A DNA stretch of 64,000 bases, taken from Sphingomonadales bacterium (GTDB lineage Bacteria > Pseudomonadota > Alphaproteobacteria > Sphingomonadales > Kordiimonadaceae). The position numbers were made by a program, and so were the translations under genes. Below are positions 10,149-18,359 of the stretch, one piece after another (the stretch's first letter is position 1; each line of letters opens with the position of its first letter). The stretch is from NCBI GenBank assembly GCA_011088215.1, contig JAALKD010000001.1, positions 1 to 64,000 on the forward strand. The letters are read 5' to 3'. The notes below the pieces were generated by a model. That model saw nothing but the letters and a program-made list of their open reading frames with translations, was not told where the DNA came from and did not search any database.

Positions 10149-11032
10149 TGGCAGACAGTAAGACAACAGAGTATTATCTGGGAGTGGACGCTGGCGGCAC
10201 CAAGTGCCGCGTACGCCTGGAGGCAGGGGATGGCCGCTTGCTTGGCAGCGTGACATCTGGTCCCGCCACAATCCGGCGAGGTGCTGACTTTGCCGCAAAC
10301 GTAATAAAGGCCTGCATCTTTGAGACCATAGCAACAGCGAATTTAAAGCCTGCAATCCTTGCGCACACATCACTGGTGGTAGGCGCCGCCGGCACCGAGA
10401 GCAGCTTTGAGACTGACAAATTGACTGAATTACTGACACAAATAGGTGCGCGCAAACTACGCGTAATCAGCGATGCCTATATCGCCTGCGTCGGCGCACA
10501 TGCTGGCGGCGACGGTGGCATCGTGATTGTCGGTACCGGGTCCATCGGATATGCGCTAATCGGCGCCGAAACTTATAGAGTTGGCGGGTTTGGGTTCCCA
10601 GTTTCTGACCTGGGCAGCGGCGCTCACATTGGCTTGGCGGCCGTACGGCATGGGCTAGCAACGATCAACGCCAATCATCCGCCGTCCAAATTTGCAACTG
10701 CCATTCTGGATAAGGTGGGCACAACATACAACCAAGTCGCCATATGGTCTGCTGGAGCCACTGCCACCGACTATGCGCAGTTTGCACCGATCGTGGTTGA
10801 ACAGGCAAAAAATGGTGACGCGGCGGCAAAACGCATTTTAGCAAATGCCGCCAGTCATATCGCCCAGCTGGTTACTGCGCTGGAAAATCACAGTATCGCC
10901 CGCCTTTCACTAGTGGGCGGATTATCGTCAATTATCGCGCCGCTGCTAGACCCCACGGTACAAAGGTTATTGTCCAAACCGACAGGCGACGCAATTGATG
11001 GGGCAGTTTTGCTGGCTCGCACGGATCAATAA
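10148..11032 (+). CDS. BadF/BadG-type sugar kinase (N-acetylglucosamine or MurNAc kinase)
   Basis: I take the GTG at 10148, which overlaps the symporter stop by one base; the frame is open further upstream inside the symporter gene. The 294-residue protein opens with the ATPase phosphate-1 loop YYLGVDAGGTKCRVRL, has the second phosphate loop GGIVIVGTGSIGYAL and the adenosine loop LVGGLSS, and so belongs to the ASKHA fold. Relatives phosphorylate GlcNAc, glucosamine or MurNAc in the cytoplasm. Pairing with a symporter and proximity to murQ favours an amino sugar. Which one cannot be read from the sequence. Confidence 0.82.
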   Translation: MADSKTTEYYLGVDAGGTKCRVRLEAGDGRLLGSVTSGPATIRRGADFAANVIKACIFETIATANLKPAILAHTSLVVGAAGTESSFETDKLTELLTQIGARKLRVISDAYIACVGAHAGGDGGIVIVGTGSIGYALIGAETYRVGGFGFPVSDLGSGAHIGLAAVRHGLATINANHPPSKFATAILDKVGTTYNQVAIWSAGATATDYAQFAPIVVEQAKNGDAAAKRILANAASHIAQLVTALENHSIARLSLVGGLSSIIAPLLDPTVQRLLSKPTGDAIDGAVLLARTDQ

Positions 11033-11189
11033 GCACGGTTTTGAGTTCTACTTTAGCCAAATCGCAGGCCGAAAATCGTTATATTCACTATATTTTTTGC
11101 CGGTTAATTTCTGCACAATTGATAGTCATTCCACAATAAGACGACGGCCAGTCCACAGTAAGGATAACGCCCAGCATAAGGATTTTATT

Positions 11190-11579
11190 ATGACAGATGG
11201 CCCTTCTCCTGCTCACCTTCACACGTGGGAAGATATACCGCGCGAAAAACTGAATGACGACATTGAGCGACGGCTGATCACCGGTGACAATATGATGATT
11301 GCTCATGTCTATATCAAGAAGGGCGGGATCGTGCCCAAGCACAGCCACCATAATGAACAGATCACCTATATCCTAAGCGGGGCCTTACGGTTTTTACTTG
11401 GCGACGACCAAACAGAAGAAAAAATAGTCCGCGCTGGTGACGTGCTGGTGATACCGCCGCACCAACCGCACAGCGCCGAGGCGTTGGAAGATACTGTAGA
11501 TGTGGACATATTCAATCCGCCGCGGGAAGATTGGCTCGACGGCACAGATGCATACCTGCGGGACGGCGTTGCTGAATGA
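11190..11579 (+). CDS. Single-domain cupin protein
   Basis: The ATG at 11190 has an AAGGA element just upstream and starts MTDGPSPAHLHTWEDIP. The 129-residue protein has both cupin motifs: PKHSHHNEQITYILSG (His, His and Glu ligands) and DVLVIPPHQPHSAEAL (second-motif His), so a metal site is intact. Its stop overlaps the start of the aminotransferase gene (ATGA), so the two form an operon. Substrate unknown; small cupins of this type are often annotated as pectin-degradation (KdgF-like) or dioxygenase-like proteins. Confidence 0.8.
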   Translation: MTDGPSPAHLHTWEDIPREKLNDDIERRLITGDNMMIAHVYIKKGGIVPKHSHHNEQITYILSGALRFLLGDDQTEEKIVRAGDVLVIPPHQPHSAEALEDTVDVDIFNPPREDWLDGTDAYLRDGVAE

Positions 11580-12667
11580 CGCCCACACCAACTGACCAAC
11601 CGAACGTCACAGCGCTACTGCGAGAGTATGCGCTTCCCTCGCCGTTAGGGTTTGGCCAAGAGCTTGCGCCGATCATGTACCGGGCTGACTATGTGAACGG
11701 CACCTGGCAAGCTGGCCAACTTATCCCTTTCGGCGAGGTCAACATCAACCCGGCCGCCACATGTGTGCAATTCGGGCAGCAATGCTTTGAAGGCATGAAA
11801 GCCTACAAAGTTGCGCACAAACGGCCAGCGTTGTTTCGGCCAGAAGCCAACTTTGCGCGCTTTGCGCGCTCAGCAACCCGGCTAAGCATGCCGCCGCCTT
11901 CACCGGAGGTTTTTGCGGATGCTCTCAGCCAGTTAGTCACCGCATTCGAAGCCTTCATCCCCTCTGGTAGCGGCCAGTCATTGTATTTGCGGCCAACACT
12001 TCTTGGACTTGATAACACCTTCGCCGTGAAAAGTTCGGAGCGCTTTTGCTTCCTGCTTCTGGCCAGCCCGTCAGATGCCTATTACGGCGACCCGATCAAA
12101 GTGATGATTGAACGCACCCATTCGCGCGCCGCCAAGGGTGGCACCGGCGCTGAAAAGGTTGGCGGCAACTATGCCGGGTCTTTACTTGCCACCGGTCGGT
12201 GCATCGACGCCGGGTTTGACCAGCCGCTGTGGCTAGACGCGGCTACCCACAGCGAAGTTGAAGAACTTTCTGGCATGAATTTTATGGCTGTCATTAACGA
12301 CGAACTGCATACACCCGCACTAAGCGGCACTATTTTGCCAGGGGTCACCCGCGATTCCATCATCAGGATCGCTGATAGCATGGACATACGTGTTGTAGAG
12401 CGCACCATCCCTATCGCGGACTTGCTGACCGATATTATCAATGGAAGCTGCAGCGAATTATTCTCTTGTGGTACAGCGGCAATTATTTGTCCGATTTCTG
12501 AGATTGGCGACGAAGACGGTGCCAGAATGGCCCTGCCGGAAACTGGTAAAATGGCCACACACCTAAAAAAGGCATTGCTGGATATTCAGGAAGGGCGAGC
12601 GGTTGACCCATTGGACTGGACAATAGCTGCAACTGACGCAAGCGGTCTTCTTGCCCGTTTAAGCTAA
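11576..12667 (+). CDS. ilvE: Branched-chain amino acid aminotransferase, long (type II) form
   Basis: A 363-residue fold-type IV PLP enzyme. CFEGMKAYK, FRPEANFARFARSATRL, and EKVGGNYAGSLLA, which holds the PLP lysine, are family landmarks. SGTILPGVTRDSIIRIA and ELFSCGTAAIICPI form the phosphate-binding part. The length and opening sequence (about 40 residues before the first strand) are those of the eukaryotic-like type II BCATs. It would interconvert leucine, isoleucine and valine with their 2-oxo acids. It overlaps the cupin gene by four bases and is convergent with an Lrp-type regulator 22 bases away, a plausible but unproved controller. Confidence 0.85.
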   Translation: MTPTPTDQPNVTALLREYALPSPLGFGQELAPIMYRADYVNGTWQAGQLIPFGEVNINPAATCVQFGQQCFEGMKAYKVAHKRPALFRPEANFARFARSATRLSMPPPSPEVFADALSQLVTAFEAFIPSGSGQSLYLRPTLLGLDNTFAVKSSERFCFLLLASPSDAYYGDPIKVMIERTHSRAAKGGTGAEKVGGNYAGSLLATGRCIDAGFDQPLWLDAATHSEVEELSGMNFMAVINDELHTPALSGTILPGVTRDSIIRIADSMDIRVVERTIPIADLLTDIINGSCSELFSCGTAAIICPISEIGDEDGARMALPETGKMATHLKKALLDIQEGRAVDPLDWTIAATDASGLLARLS

Positions 12668-12689
12668 GCAAGTCTGCGTCGAGCTCTAG

Positions 12690-13124
12690 TTAGCTCCCCG
12701 CAACCGTATCCATAACAAACACGGTTTCGGTCAGGCGCACATTTTCGTGCTCCCAGAGAATTTTACAAATTTCCTGAATGCGTTCATGCGGCCCGTTGGC
12801 CAACTCGACCAGCAGGTCAGCGTCACCGCTAATACGGTGACAATGGCTTACTTCAGGAAACCCGCGCAACAGGTCAACCACCGATTCAGCTTCTAACCGC
12901 TTATGCAGATAAACAGTTACCATGGCGCATACGCCCTGATTTTCACTTGCGGCCCGGCGAATTGTATAGGCGGCTATTTCACCGCTTTCCTCAAGCTTGT
13001 TAACCCGCGCCTGAACCGCAGACCGCGAGCGATTTATCCGCTTGGCAATCTGGCTTAGCGGTTCACGAGCGTTCTTCTCTAAAATCGCTAATATTTTTTG
13101 GTCCAGTTCGTCTAGCTTTGTCAC
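12690..13124 (-). CDS. Lrp/AsnC-family transcriptional regulator
   Basis: A 144-residue protein with an N-terminal winged HTH (residues about 4-60: LDELDQKILAILEKNAR, SQIAKRINRSRSAVQARVNKLE) and a C-terminal RAM/AsnC ligand-binding domain ending LRGFPEVSHCHRISGDADLLVEL. Lrp-type proteins form octamers or dimers that respond to amino acids. It is divergent from an SDR gene and convergent with ilvE. The 13125-13280 intergenic space is AT-rich and probably holds both divergent promoters. Confidence 0.9.
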   Translation of the reverse strand: MTKLDELDQKILAILEKNAREPLSQIAKRINRSRSAVQARVNKLEESGEIAAYTIRRAASENQGVCAMVTVYLHKRLEAESVVDLLRGFPEVSHCHRISGDADLLVELANGPHERIQEICKILWEHENVRLTETVFVMDTVAGS

Positions 13125-13280
13125 CTGTTCATCCTGACTTTTTCTTCGCTGGCAAAATTGTCAAAAAAATACATCCTTATTGGTACGCCTAAATTAGGCT
13201 AGCATGGAAATACATTACAAGATTGAAACCGCTTGCGGTTGATCATTGTCATTTTTTCTAATTTTAACCGAGGTACAGCG

Positions 13281-14060
13281 ATGGATTTTCAACTCAAGGG
13301 CAAAAACGCAATCATCTGCGCTTCCAGCAAAGGTTTAGGCAAAGCATGTGCGGCCGCCCTTGCGCAGGAAGGCGTCAATGTATGGATTAGCGCCCGCACC
13401 GCGGAAACGCTGGAACTGGCAAAGCAGGAAATTACCGCGATAAGTGACTCTAGCGTTCATGCGGTGGTCGCCGATGTCACCACACCGGAAGGCCGCGATG
13501 CGCTGCTGGCAGCTTGCCCAGCACCGGATATTCTGGTCAATAACGCTGGTGGGCCGCCGCCCGGCGACTTTCGTGAATGGGGCCAGCAAGAATGGTTTGA
13601 TGCAGTTAATGCCAACATGTTCAGCGCCATTGACATGATTCGCCGCATATTGGACGGCATGGTCGAGCGCAAGTTTGGCCGTATCGTAAACATCACCAGC
13701 GTGGCAGTGAAATTACCGCAAGCCGAACTAGGCTTGTCAAACGGTGCCCGCGCGGGCCTTACCGGTTTCATCGCTGGTATCGCCCACGAGCCTGCACAGC
13801 ACAATGTCACCATCAACAACCTCCTGCCCGGGTTTATCGCCACTGACCGAATGCACGGCGTACTGAAGGCAAAAGCTGATGCGTCCGGCACCAACGTCGG
13901 CGACTTTAGCGATGGCTTTTTCAACAAACTTCCGGCCAAGCGCCCGGGTCAGCCGGACGAGTTTGGTGCCACTTGCGCCTTTTTATGCAGCCAACAAGCC
14001 GCCTACATTACTGCGCAGAATATTTTGATGGACGGTGGATTATATCCTGGGACCTTTTAA
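13281..14060 (+). CDS. Atypical short-chain dehydrogenase/reductase family protein
   Basis: The ATG at 13281 has GAGGT seven bases upstream; a longer open frame begins at 13233. The 259-residue Rossmann protein has the divergent dinucleotide loop CASSKGLGKACA and the structural NNAGGPPPG. The usual catalytic Tyr-x3-Lys is replaced: after the conserved serine (ITSVAVKLPQ) the position reads LSNGARAGLTG, so Ser and Arg stand where Tyr and Lys are expected. This agrees with a known FabG-like subfamily having LSN..R, so it may not be a standard oxidoreductase. It is divergent from the Lrp gene. Confidence 0.82.
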   Translation: MDFQLKGKNAIICASSKGLGKACAAALAQEGVNVWISARTAETLELAKQEITAISDSSVHAVVADVTTPEGRDALLAACPAPDILVNNAGGPPPGDFREWGQQEWFDAVNANMFSAIDMIRRILDGMVERKFGRIVNITSVAVKLPQAELGLSNGARAGLTGFIAGIAHEPAQHNVTINNLLPGFIATDRMHGVLKAKADASGTNVGDFSDGFFNKLPAKRPGQPDEFGATCAFLCSQQAAYITAQNILMDGGLYPGTF

Positions 14061-14078
14061 TAGCTTTGATCTCAAGTA

Positions 14079-14140
14079 ATGATAGATAGATAAAAGCGAT
14101 CACAATATAGTCTTTCAATCTATTGTTATCTATCAATCAT
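14079..14140. repeat. Long inverted repeat upstream of the carbonic anhydrase gene
   Basis: ATGATAGATAGATA at 14079-14092 is matched by TATCTATCAATCAT at 14127-14140: two 14-base arms complementary at 13 of 14 positions around a 34-base spacer, which itself can form a weaker inner stem. It lies between the SDR stop (14060) and the carbonic anhydrase start (14218). It could be a paired operator, or an RNA hairpin ending SDR transcription; no T-run follows, so a Rho-independent terminator is less likely. Confidence 0.6.
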
Positions 14141-14217
14141 GCGACCATATTTGTGAGAGTAAATTCCATAACGTTGATATGTAATGTCAGCGAGATATTT
14201 TGAAGGACATTAAAAAA

Positions 14218-14886
14218 ATGCCAAATTTTGCAGCAGGTGTCGTGAAGTTCCAGAAGGAAGTTTATCCGCACAAAAAGGAACTTTTTGAAAAACTTTCGCA
14301 AGGCCAGTCGCCGGAAGCATTGTTTATAACATGCTCGGACTCACGCATTGAAACCGCGATGATTACCCAGACAGAACCCGGCGAACTTTTCATATGCCGT
14401 AACGCCGGCAACATTGTTCCGCCGCACACCAATAATACCGGCGCGATGACAGCATCTATCGAGTTCGCAGTCGCAGCGCTAAATGTCCCACATATTGTTA
14501 TTTGCGGCCATACCGAATGTGGCGCAATGAAAGGCGCAATGAGCAGCCCGGACGGCTTAGAGGCCCTACCTCACATCAAAGAATGGCTCGGGTTTTCCAA
14601 AGCAGCTGTTGATATCGTAAAGCGTTTGGGCGCTGACCTGCCGGAAGATGAGCAAATGAGCATGCTGCTGCAACAAAATGTTATCCTGCAGCTGAACCAT
14701 TTGCGTAGTCATCCAACGGTCGCCACACGCTTGGCAGTCGGCGATCTGCAATTGCATGGTTGGGTTTATGATATCAAGTCAGGCGGCGTATTAGCATACG
14801 AGGAATCAACAGGCGAATTCTCCCCAGTCGACCAGCGCTATGCTGCCGAAATGGCGAACCTGGCGGCGGCGCATTCCTGCTCATAA
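14218..14886 (+). CDS. Beta-class carbonic anhydrase
   Basis: I take the ATG at 14218, ten bases after an AGGA; an in-frame TTG at 14200 is the alternative. The 222-residue protein has the zinc and Asp/Arg dyad motif CSDSR, then RNAGNIVPPH and the HTECGAM motif giving the other His and Cys ligands. It hydrates CO2 to bicarbonate in the cytoplasm. It is a different paralogue from the carbonic anhydrase at the end of the nar operon in this window. An ompW-type gene follows closely and may be co-transcribed. Confidence 0.92.
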   Translation: MPNFAAGVVKFQKEVYPHKKELFEKLSQGQSPEALFITCSDSRIETAMITQTEPGELFICRNAGNIVPPHTNNTGAMTASIEFAVAALNVPHIVICGHTECGAMKGAMSSPDGLEALPHIKEWLGFSKAAVDIVKRLGADLPEDEQMSMLLQQNVILQLNHLRSHPTVATRLAVGDLQLHGWVYDIKSGGVLAYEESTGEFSPVDQRYAAEMANLAAAHSCS

Positions 14887-14905
14887 ACCTATCAAACGGA
14901 AAACG

Positions 14906-15535
14906 ATGATGATGAAATACCCTATTTTCAAGGGCATTCTATGTGCTGCGGCATTGCAATTTTCGGCAGGCGTTGCCGCGGCTGACGACAAAAGCCCATG
15001 GCTGGTTCGGGTACGCATAATAGATGTTGTGCCGCAAGAAAGCAGTAGCACTTCTATTGGCGGCGCTATCACCGTCAGTGACAGAATAGTACCTGAATTA
15101 GACATCAGTTATTTCTGGACGGATCATTTCGCGACCGAATTGATCCTGGCCACAAATAGCCACAATGTTGGCGCTGTCGGCACATCTCTGGGCGGCCTAG
15201 ATGCAGGCAGTGTTTCACTTCTGCCGCCAACCCTTCTCGCGCAGTATCATTTCAATCCTGATGGGAAGTTTCGGCCTTATGTTGGTGCTGGCATCAACTA
15301 TACATTTTTCTATGATGCCGACGCGGGCGATCTGACCAGTATCAGTTATGATGACGGTTTTGGATATGCGCTGCAAACCGGCATTGACATCGGCCTGAAT
15401 GACAATTGGGCGATTAACGCGGATGTTAAGAAAATATTTCTGAATACTGACGCCAGCATTAACGGCGACGCAGTGACAGCCGACGTTGACATTGACCCCT
15501 GGATTTTTGGCTTTGGTCTAGCCTATCGCTTCTAG
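14906..15535 (+). CDS. ompW: OmpW-family outer membrane protein
   Basis: Three consecutive ATG codons occur at 14906-14914, and I choose the first; ACGGAAAA precedes them. The 209-residue protein has a signal peptide (cleavage near AAA-DD). An eight-strand beta-barrel pattern follows: an opening WLVRVRIIDVVPQ, the LLPPTLLAQYHF segment, PYVGAGINYTFFYD and a C-terminal GFGLAYRF ending in phenylalanine, the outer-membrane assembly signal. OmpW proteins form narrow hydrophobic channels for small apolar molecules. The gene sits 19 bases after the carbonic anhydrase stop. Confidence 0.9.
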   Translation: MMMKYPIFKGILCAAALQFSAGVAAADDKSPWLVRVRIIDVVPQESSSTSIGGAITVSDRIVPELDISYFWTDHFATELILATNSHNVGAVGTSLGGLDAGSVSLLPPTLLAQYHFNPDGKFRPYVGAGINYTFFYDADAGDLTSISYDDGFGYALQTGIDIGLNDNWAINADVKKIFLNTDASINGDAVTADVDIDPWIFGFGLAYRF

Positions 15536-15582
15536 AAACCATGCACCTAATTACCTGTTTATTCCCAACAGGTATCACAGGC

Positions 15583-15612
15583 AGGCCACAGGCACATATG
15601 TGCCTGTGGCCT
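15583..15612. terminator. 30-base perfect palindrome between convergent genes
   Basis: The half-site AGGCCACAGGCACAT is followed immediately by its exact complement, giving a 15-base-pair stem with no unpaired loop in DNA. It lies in the 131-base gap between ompW (plus) and the Tat-SDR gene (minus), and only a weak T-rich stretch (CTTATCACTTTT) follows. A bidirectional terminator is the simplest reading. Confidence 0.6.
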
Positions 15613-15666
15613 TATCACTTTTAGCACTAACCGCTATTGTCGAGCAGTCTCGCTTAAGCCTTGTCC

Positions 15667-16665
15667 CTAATCCAATACCGCCTTCACCCAAGGGCCGTAG
15701 GGCGTGTTACCCAGAAACTTCAACTGCGCCACAGCCATCGCTTCATTTACTGCCTCTTGCGGCCTGTAGGTTGGATGCACAGCCTTGCGCAGGGGTCGCT
15801 TGCCAGCAGGCATTGCGATAATCTCAGCGATGGCGCGCGGCACATCCATCGCGTTTGTCGACCGTCGGGTGCCGTCCTCCTCGCCCATTCCAGCCGCTAA
15901 TGGCCCATATGCCGCAAGCGTCTGTTCCGGCGTGCGGGCCTTCAGGTCGGCGGTATAGCGGTTGCGGTTCACCCAGATCTTAGTCGGATAGCCGCCCGGC
16001 TGTATGATGGTGACATCAATGCCCAACGGTACCAGCTCGTAGGCCATCTGTTCGCTGAGGGCTTCAAGAGCAAATTTGGTTGCCGGATAATGCCCTGCCC
16101 CAGGAACCACAAGCCTGCCTATTTGCGAGGAAATTGAGAATATTTGCCCACTTCCGGCTGCCCGCATCGACGGAAGAACAGCGCGTATCATGCGCTGGCA
16201 ACCGAATACATTAGTATCAAAAGCCAGCTTCGTTGCTTCCATGTCCTGAACTTCAACCGGCCCGGTAATTCCGATGCCGGCATTATTGACCAAAACATCA
16301 ATAGATCCGCCTGCTGACGCAAGGGCCTGTTCGACGCCCACTGCAACACTGTCGTCTGAAAGCACATCAATTTCGATTACCTCAATATCCAGACTGTCAG
16401 CTGTCGCCAGCGCCCGAAGTTCGTCAGCCTCAGCACGAGGCATATTGCGCATTGTGGCAAACACCTTTGCGCCGCGACGGGCATAATGCTCAGCGCCTAG
16501 CCTGCCAAAACCAGACGAACTGCCCGTAATGAGTACCGACTTTCCTGATAAGTCGGGGTTGGGCGTAATTGTTTGCGCGCCTACCTTGGCAAGCGGGGCC
16601 GATGCCATCAGCATTGCAGTTCCGGTCATCAATTGCCTGCGGCTTAATTCAAATCGTTTTGCCAC
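15667..16665 (-). CDS. Short-chain dehydrogenase/reductase with a twin-arginine signal
   Basis: A 332-residue protein. The N-terminus MAKRFELSRRQLMTGTAML has the Tat motif SRRQLM followed by a hydrophobic stretch and a small-residue site near VGAQ, so export of a folded enzyme to the periplasm is predicted. The SDR domain follows: TGSSSGFGRLGAEH dinucleotide loop (about residue 46), NNAGIG, the catalytic serine in SISSQIG and YPATK. Classical SDRs are cytoplasmic, so a Tat-borne one is uncommon; a periplasmic NAD(P)-dependent enzyme would need its cofactor bound before export. Substrate unknown. Confidence 0.82.
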   Translation of the reverse strand: MAKRFELSRRQLMTGTAMLMASAPLAKVGAQTITPNPDLSGKSVLITGSSSGFGRLGAEHYARRGAKVFATMRNMPRAEADELRALATADSLDIEVIEIDVLSDDSVAVGVEQALASAGGSIDVLVNNAGIGITGPVEVQDMEATKLAFDTNVFGCQRMIRAVLPSMRAAGSGQIFSISSQIGRLVVPGAGHYPATKFALEALSEQMAYELVPLGIDVTIIQPGGYPTKIWVNRNRYTADLKARTPEQTLAAYGPLAAGMGEEDGTRRSTNAMDVPRAIAEIIAMPAGKRPLRKAVHPTYRPQEAVNEAMAVAQLKFLGNTPYGPWVKAVLD

Positions 16666-16840
16666 TTGTACCTCCCTTAGGGTTCAATCCATCCGATACA
16701 CTAATACAAATATTTTCGGCGATGCTGTTAGTTTGGACCATAGCTTTACTTTCCGTCACCTTGCGCTAATTGATAATTAAATCAATAAGATTAGAATAAA
16801 CAGATAGTATATAGTTTGCAGCCAAATAGCGTGAGTATTT

Positions 16841-18298
16841 ATGAGTGACCAAATTGAACATTTAGATGTGATTATTGTCGGCGCAGGCATCTCGGGCATT
16901 GGTGCCGCCTGTCACTTACAACAGAAATCCCCAAACCGCAGCTTTGCGATAATAGAAGCGCGGACCAATATCGGCGGCACATGGGACCTGTTCCGCTATC
17001 CCGGCATTCGTTCGGATTCGGATATGTACACCCTTGGCTATGCCTTTAAACCGTGGAAAGAAGGCGATGCCATCGCCGACGGTGACGCCATCCTGAAATA
17101 TCTGGACGAAACAGTAACCGAAAATACGCTGCGCGAAAAAATCAGATTTGACCGCAAAGTGACAAAAGCTGAGTGGTCAAGTGAAGATGCCCACTGGACC
17201 CTGACAATTGAATGCGGCGAGGCAGGCAGCACGGAAACGCTTACCTGTGGCTATCTGTTTATGTGTAGCGGCTACTACAACTACGCGAACGGCTATCTGC
17301 CTGAGTTCAAGGGCTACGATGATTATCAGGGCATCGTCGCCCATCCACAACATTGGCCGCAAGATCTGGATTATGCTGGCAAGAAAGTGGTTGTTATTGG
17401 CAGCGGTGCCACCGCAGTAACCGTAGTGCCAGCCATGGCGGAAACAGCAGCGCATGTAACCATGCTGCAGCGCTCTCCGTCCTATGTATTGTCCCGGCCG
17501 CAACAGGATAAAATTGCCAATGGCCTGCGCAAATTTTTGCCCGCTTGGCTTGCCTATAAAATAACACGCGTCAAAAATGTTCTGCTCACCATTATTTTCT
17601 TCAAGTTAGCGAGAAAATATCTGGCGAAATTCAAGGCCCGACTGGTGGGCATGGTGCAAGACGAACTTGGGCCTGATTATGATGTGGCCACCCATTTCAA
17701 TCCAACTTACGATCCTTGGGATCAGCGCCTTTGCGCAGTGCCAGATGCCGATCTGTTTAATGTAATCCGCGACAATAAGGCGTCCGTTGTAACCGACCAT
17801 ATCGACACCTTCACCCCAGAGGGCATCAAGCTGAAATCGGGCAAGCAATTGGAGGCCGACATCATCGTACCGGCAACCGGTCTTAGGCTTCAAACGCTTG
17901 GCGGCATGCAACTGGTTGTCGACAATGCACTTGTCGATATAGGAACCACCACCAACTATAAAGGTATGGGCCTTAGCAATGTGCCTAATTTCGCTTGGAC
18001 GGTTGGGTACACCAATGCGTCCTGGACTTTAAAGGCGGACTTAACATCAAGCTATGTGTGCAGGTTGCTGAACCATATGGAAAATTATGATTACAAAGTG
18101 TGTGTAGCCAAATTGGACGGCGAAGCATCGGGTTCAGAGACCATACTGGATCTTACCTCCGGCTATATCCAACGATCTATTCAGGATCTGCCCAAACAGG
18201 GCGACTCGCAGCCTTGGAGAAATCACCATAATTATATTGCTGATCTGCTACACTTGAAATTCGAACGTCTGAACGACGGTGTAATGAAATTTAGTTGA
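16841..18298 (+). CDS. Flavin-containing monooxygenase, Baeyer-Villiger type
   Basis: A 485-residue protein with two Rossmann motifs, GAGISGIGAACHL near the N-terminus (FAD) and VVIGSGATAVTVVPA near residue 186 (NADPH). The segment YQGIVAHPQHWPQ between them closely matches the Baeyer-Villiger fingerprint FxGxxxHxxxWP. GGTWDLFRYPGIRSDSDM is also typical of this group. It would oxidise a ketone or a heteroatom with O2 and NADPH. It is monocistronic, divergent from the Tat-SDR gene; an alcohol dehydrogenase plus BVMO route is conceivable but not supported beyond adjacency. Confidence 0.9.
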   Translation: MSDQIEHLDVIIVGAGISGIGAACHLQQKSPNRSFAIIEARTNIGGTWDLFRYPGIRSDSDMYTLGYAFKPWKEGDAIADGDAILKYLDETVTENTLREKIRFDRKVTKAEWSSEDAHWTLTIECGEAGSTETLTCGYLFMCSGYYNYANGYLPEFKGYDDYQGIVAHPQHWPQDLDYAGKKVVVIGSGATAVTVVPAMAETAAHVTMLQRSPSYVLSRPQQDKIANGLRKFLPAWLAYKITRVKNVLLTIIFFKLARKYLAKFKARLVGMVQDELGPDYDVATHFNPTYDPWDQRLCAVPDADLFNVIRDNKASVVTDHIDTFTPEGIKLKSGKQLEADIIVPATGLRLQTLGGMQLVVDNALVDIGTTTNYKGMGLSNVPNFAWTVGYTNASWTLKADLTSSYVCRLLNHMENYDYKVCVAKLDGEASGSETILDLTSGYIQRSIQDLPKQGDSQPWRNHHNYIADLLHLKFERLNDGVMKFS

Positions 18299-18359
18299 AC
18301 ACTACCCACTGTTAATCAAGGCTATTTTTATCGGACGAAGAACATCCGGACAGATATTT

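Noticed and set aside
14061..14217. CRISPR-like repeats (GATA repeats)
   Set aside because: Only a short GATA tandem and one inverted repeat; there are no spaced repeats of constant length and no cas genes.
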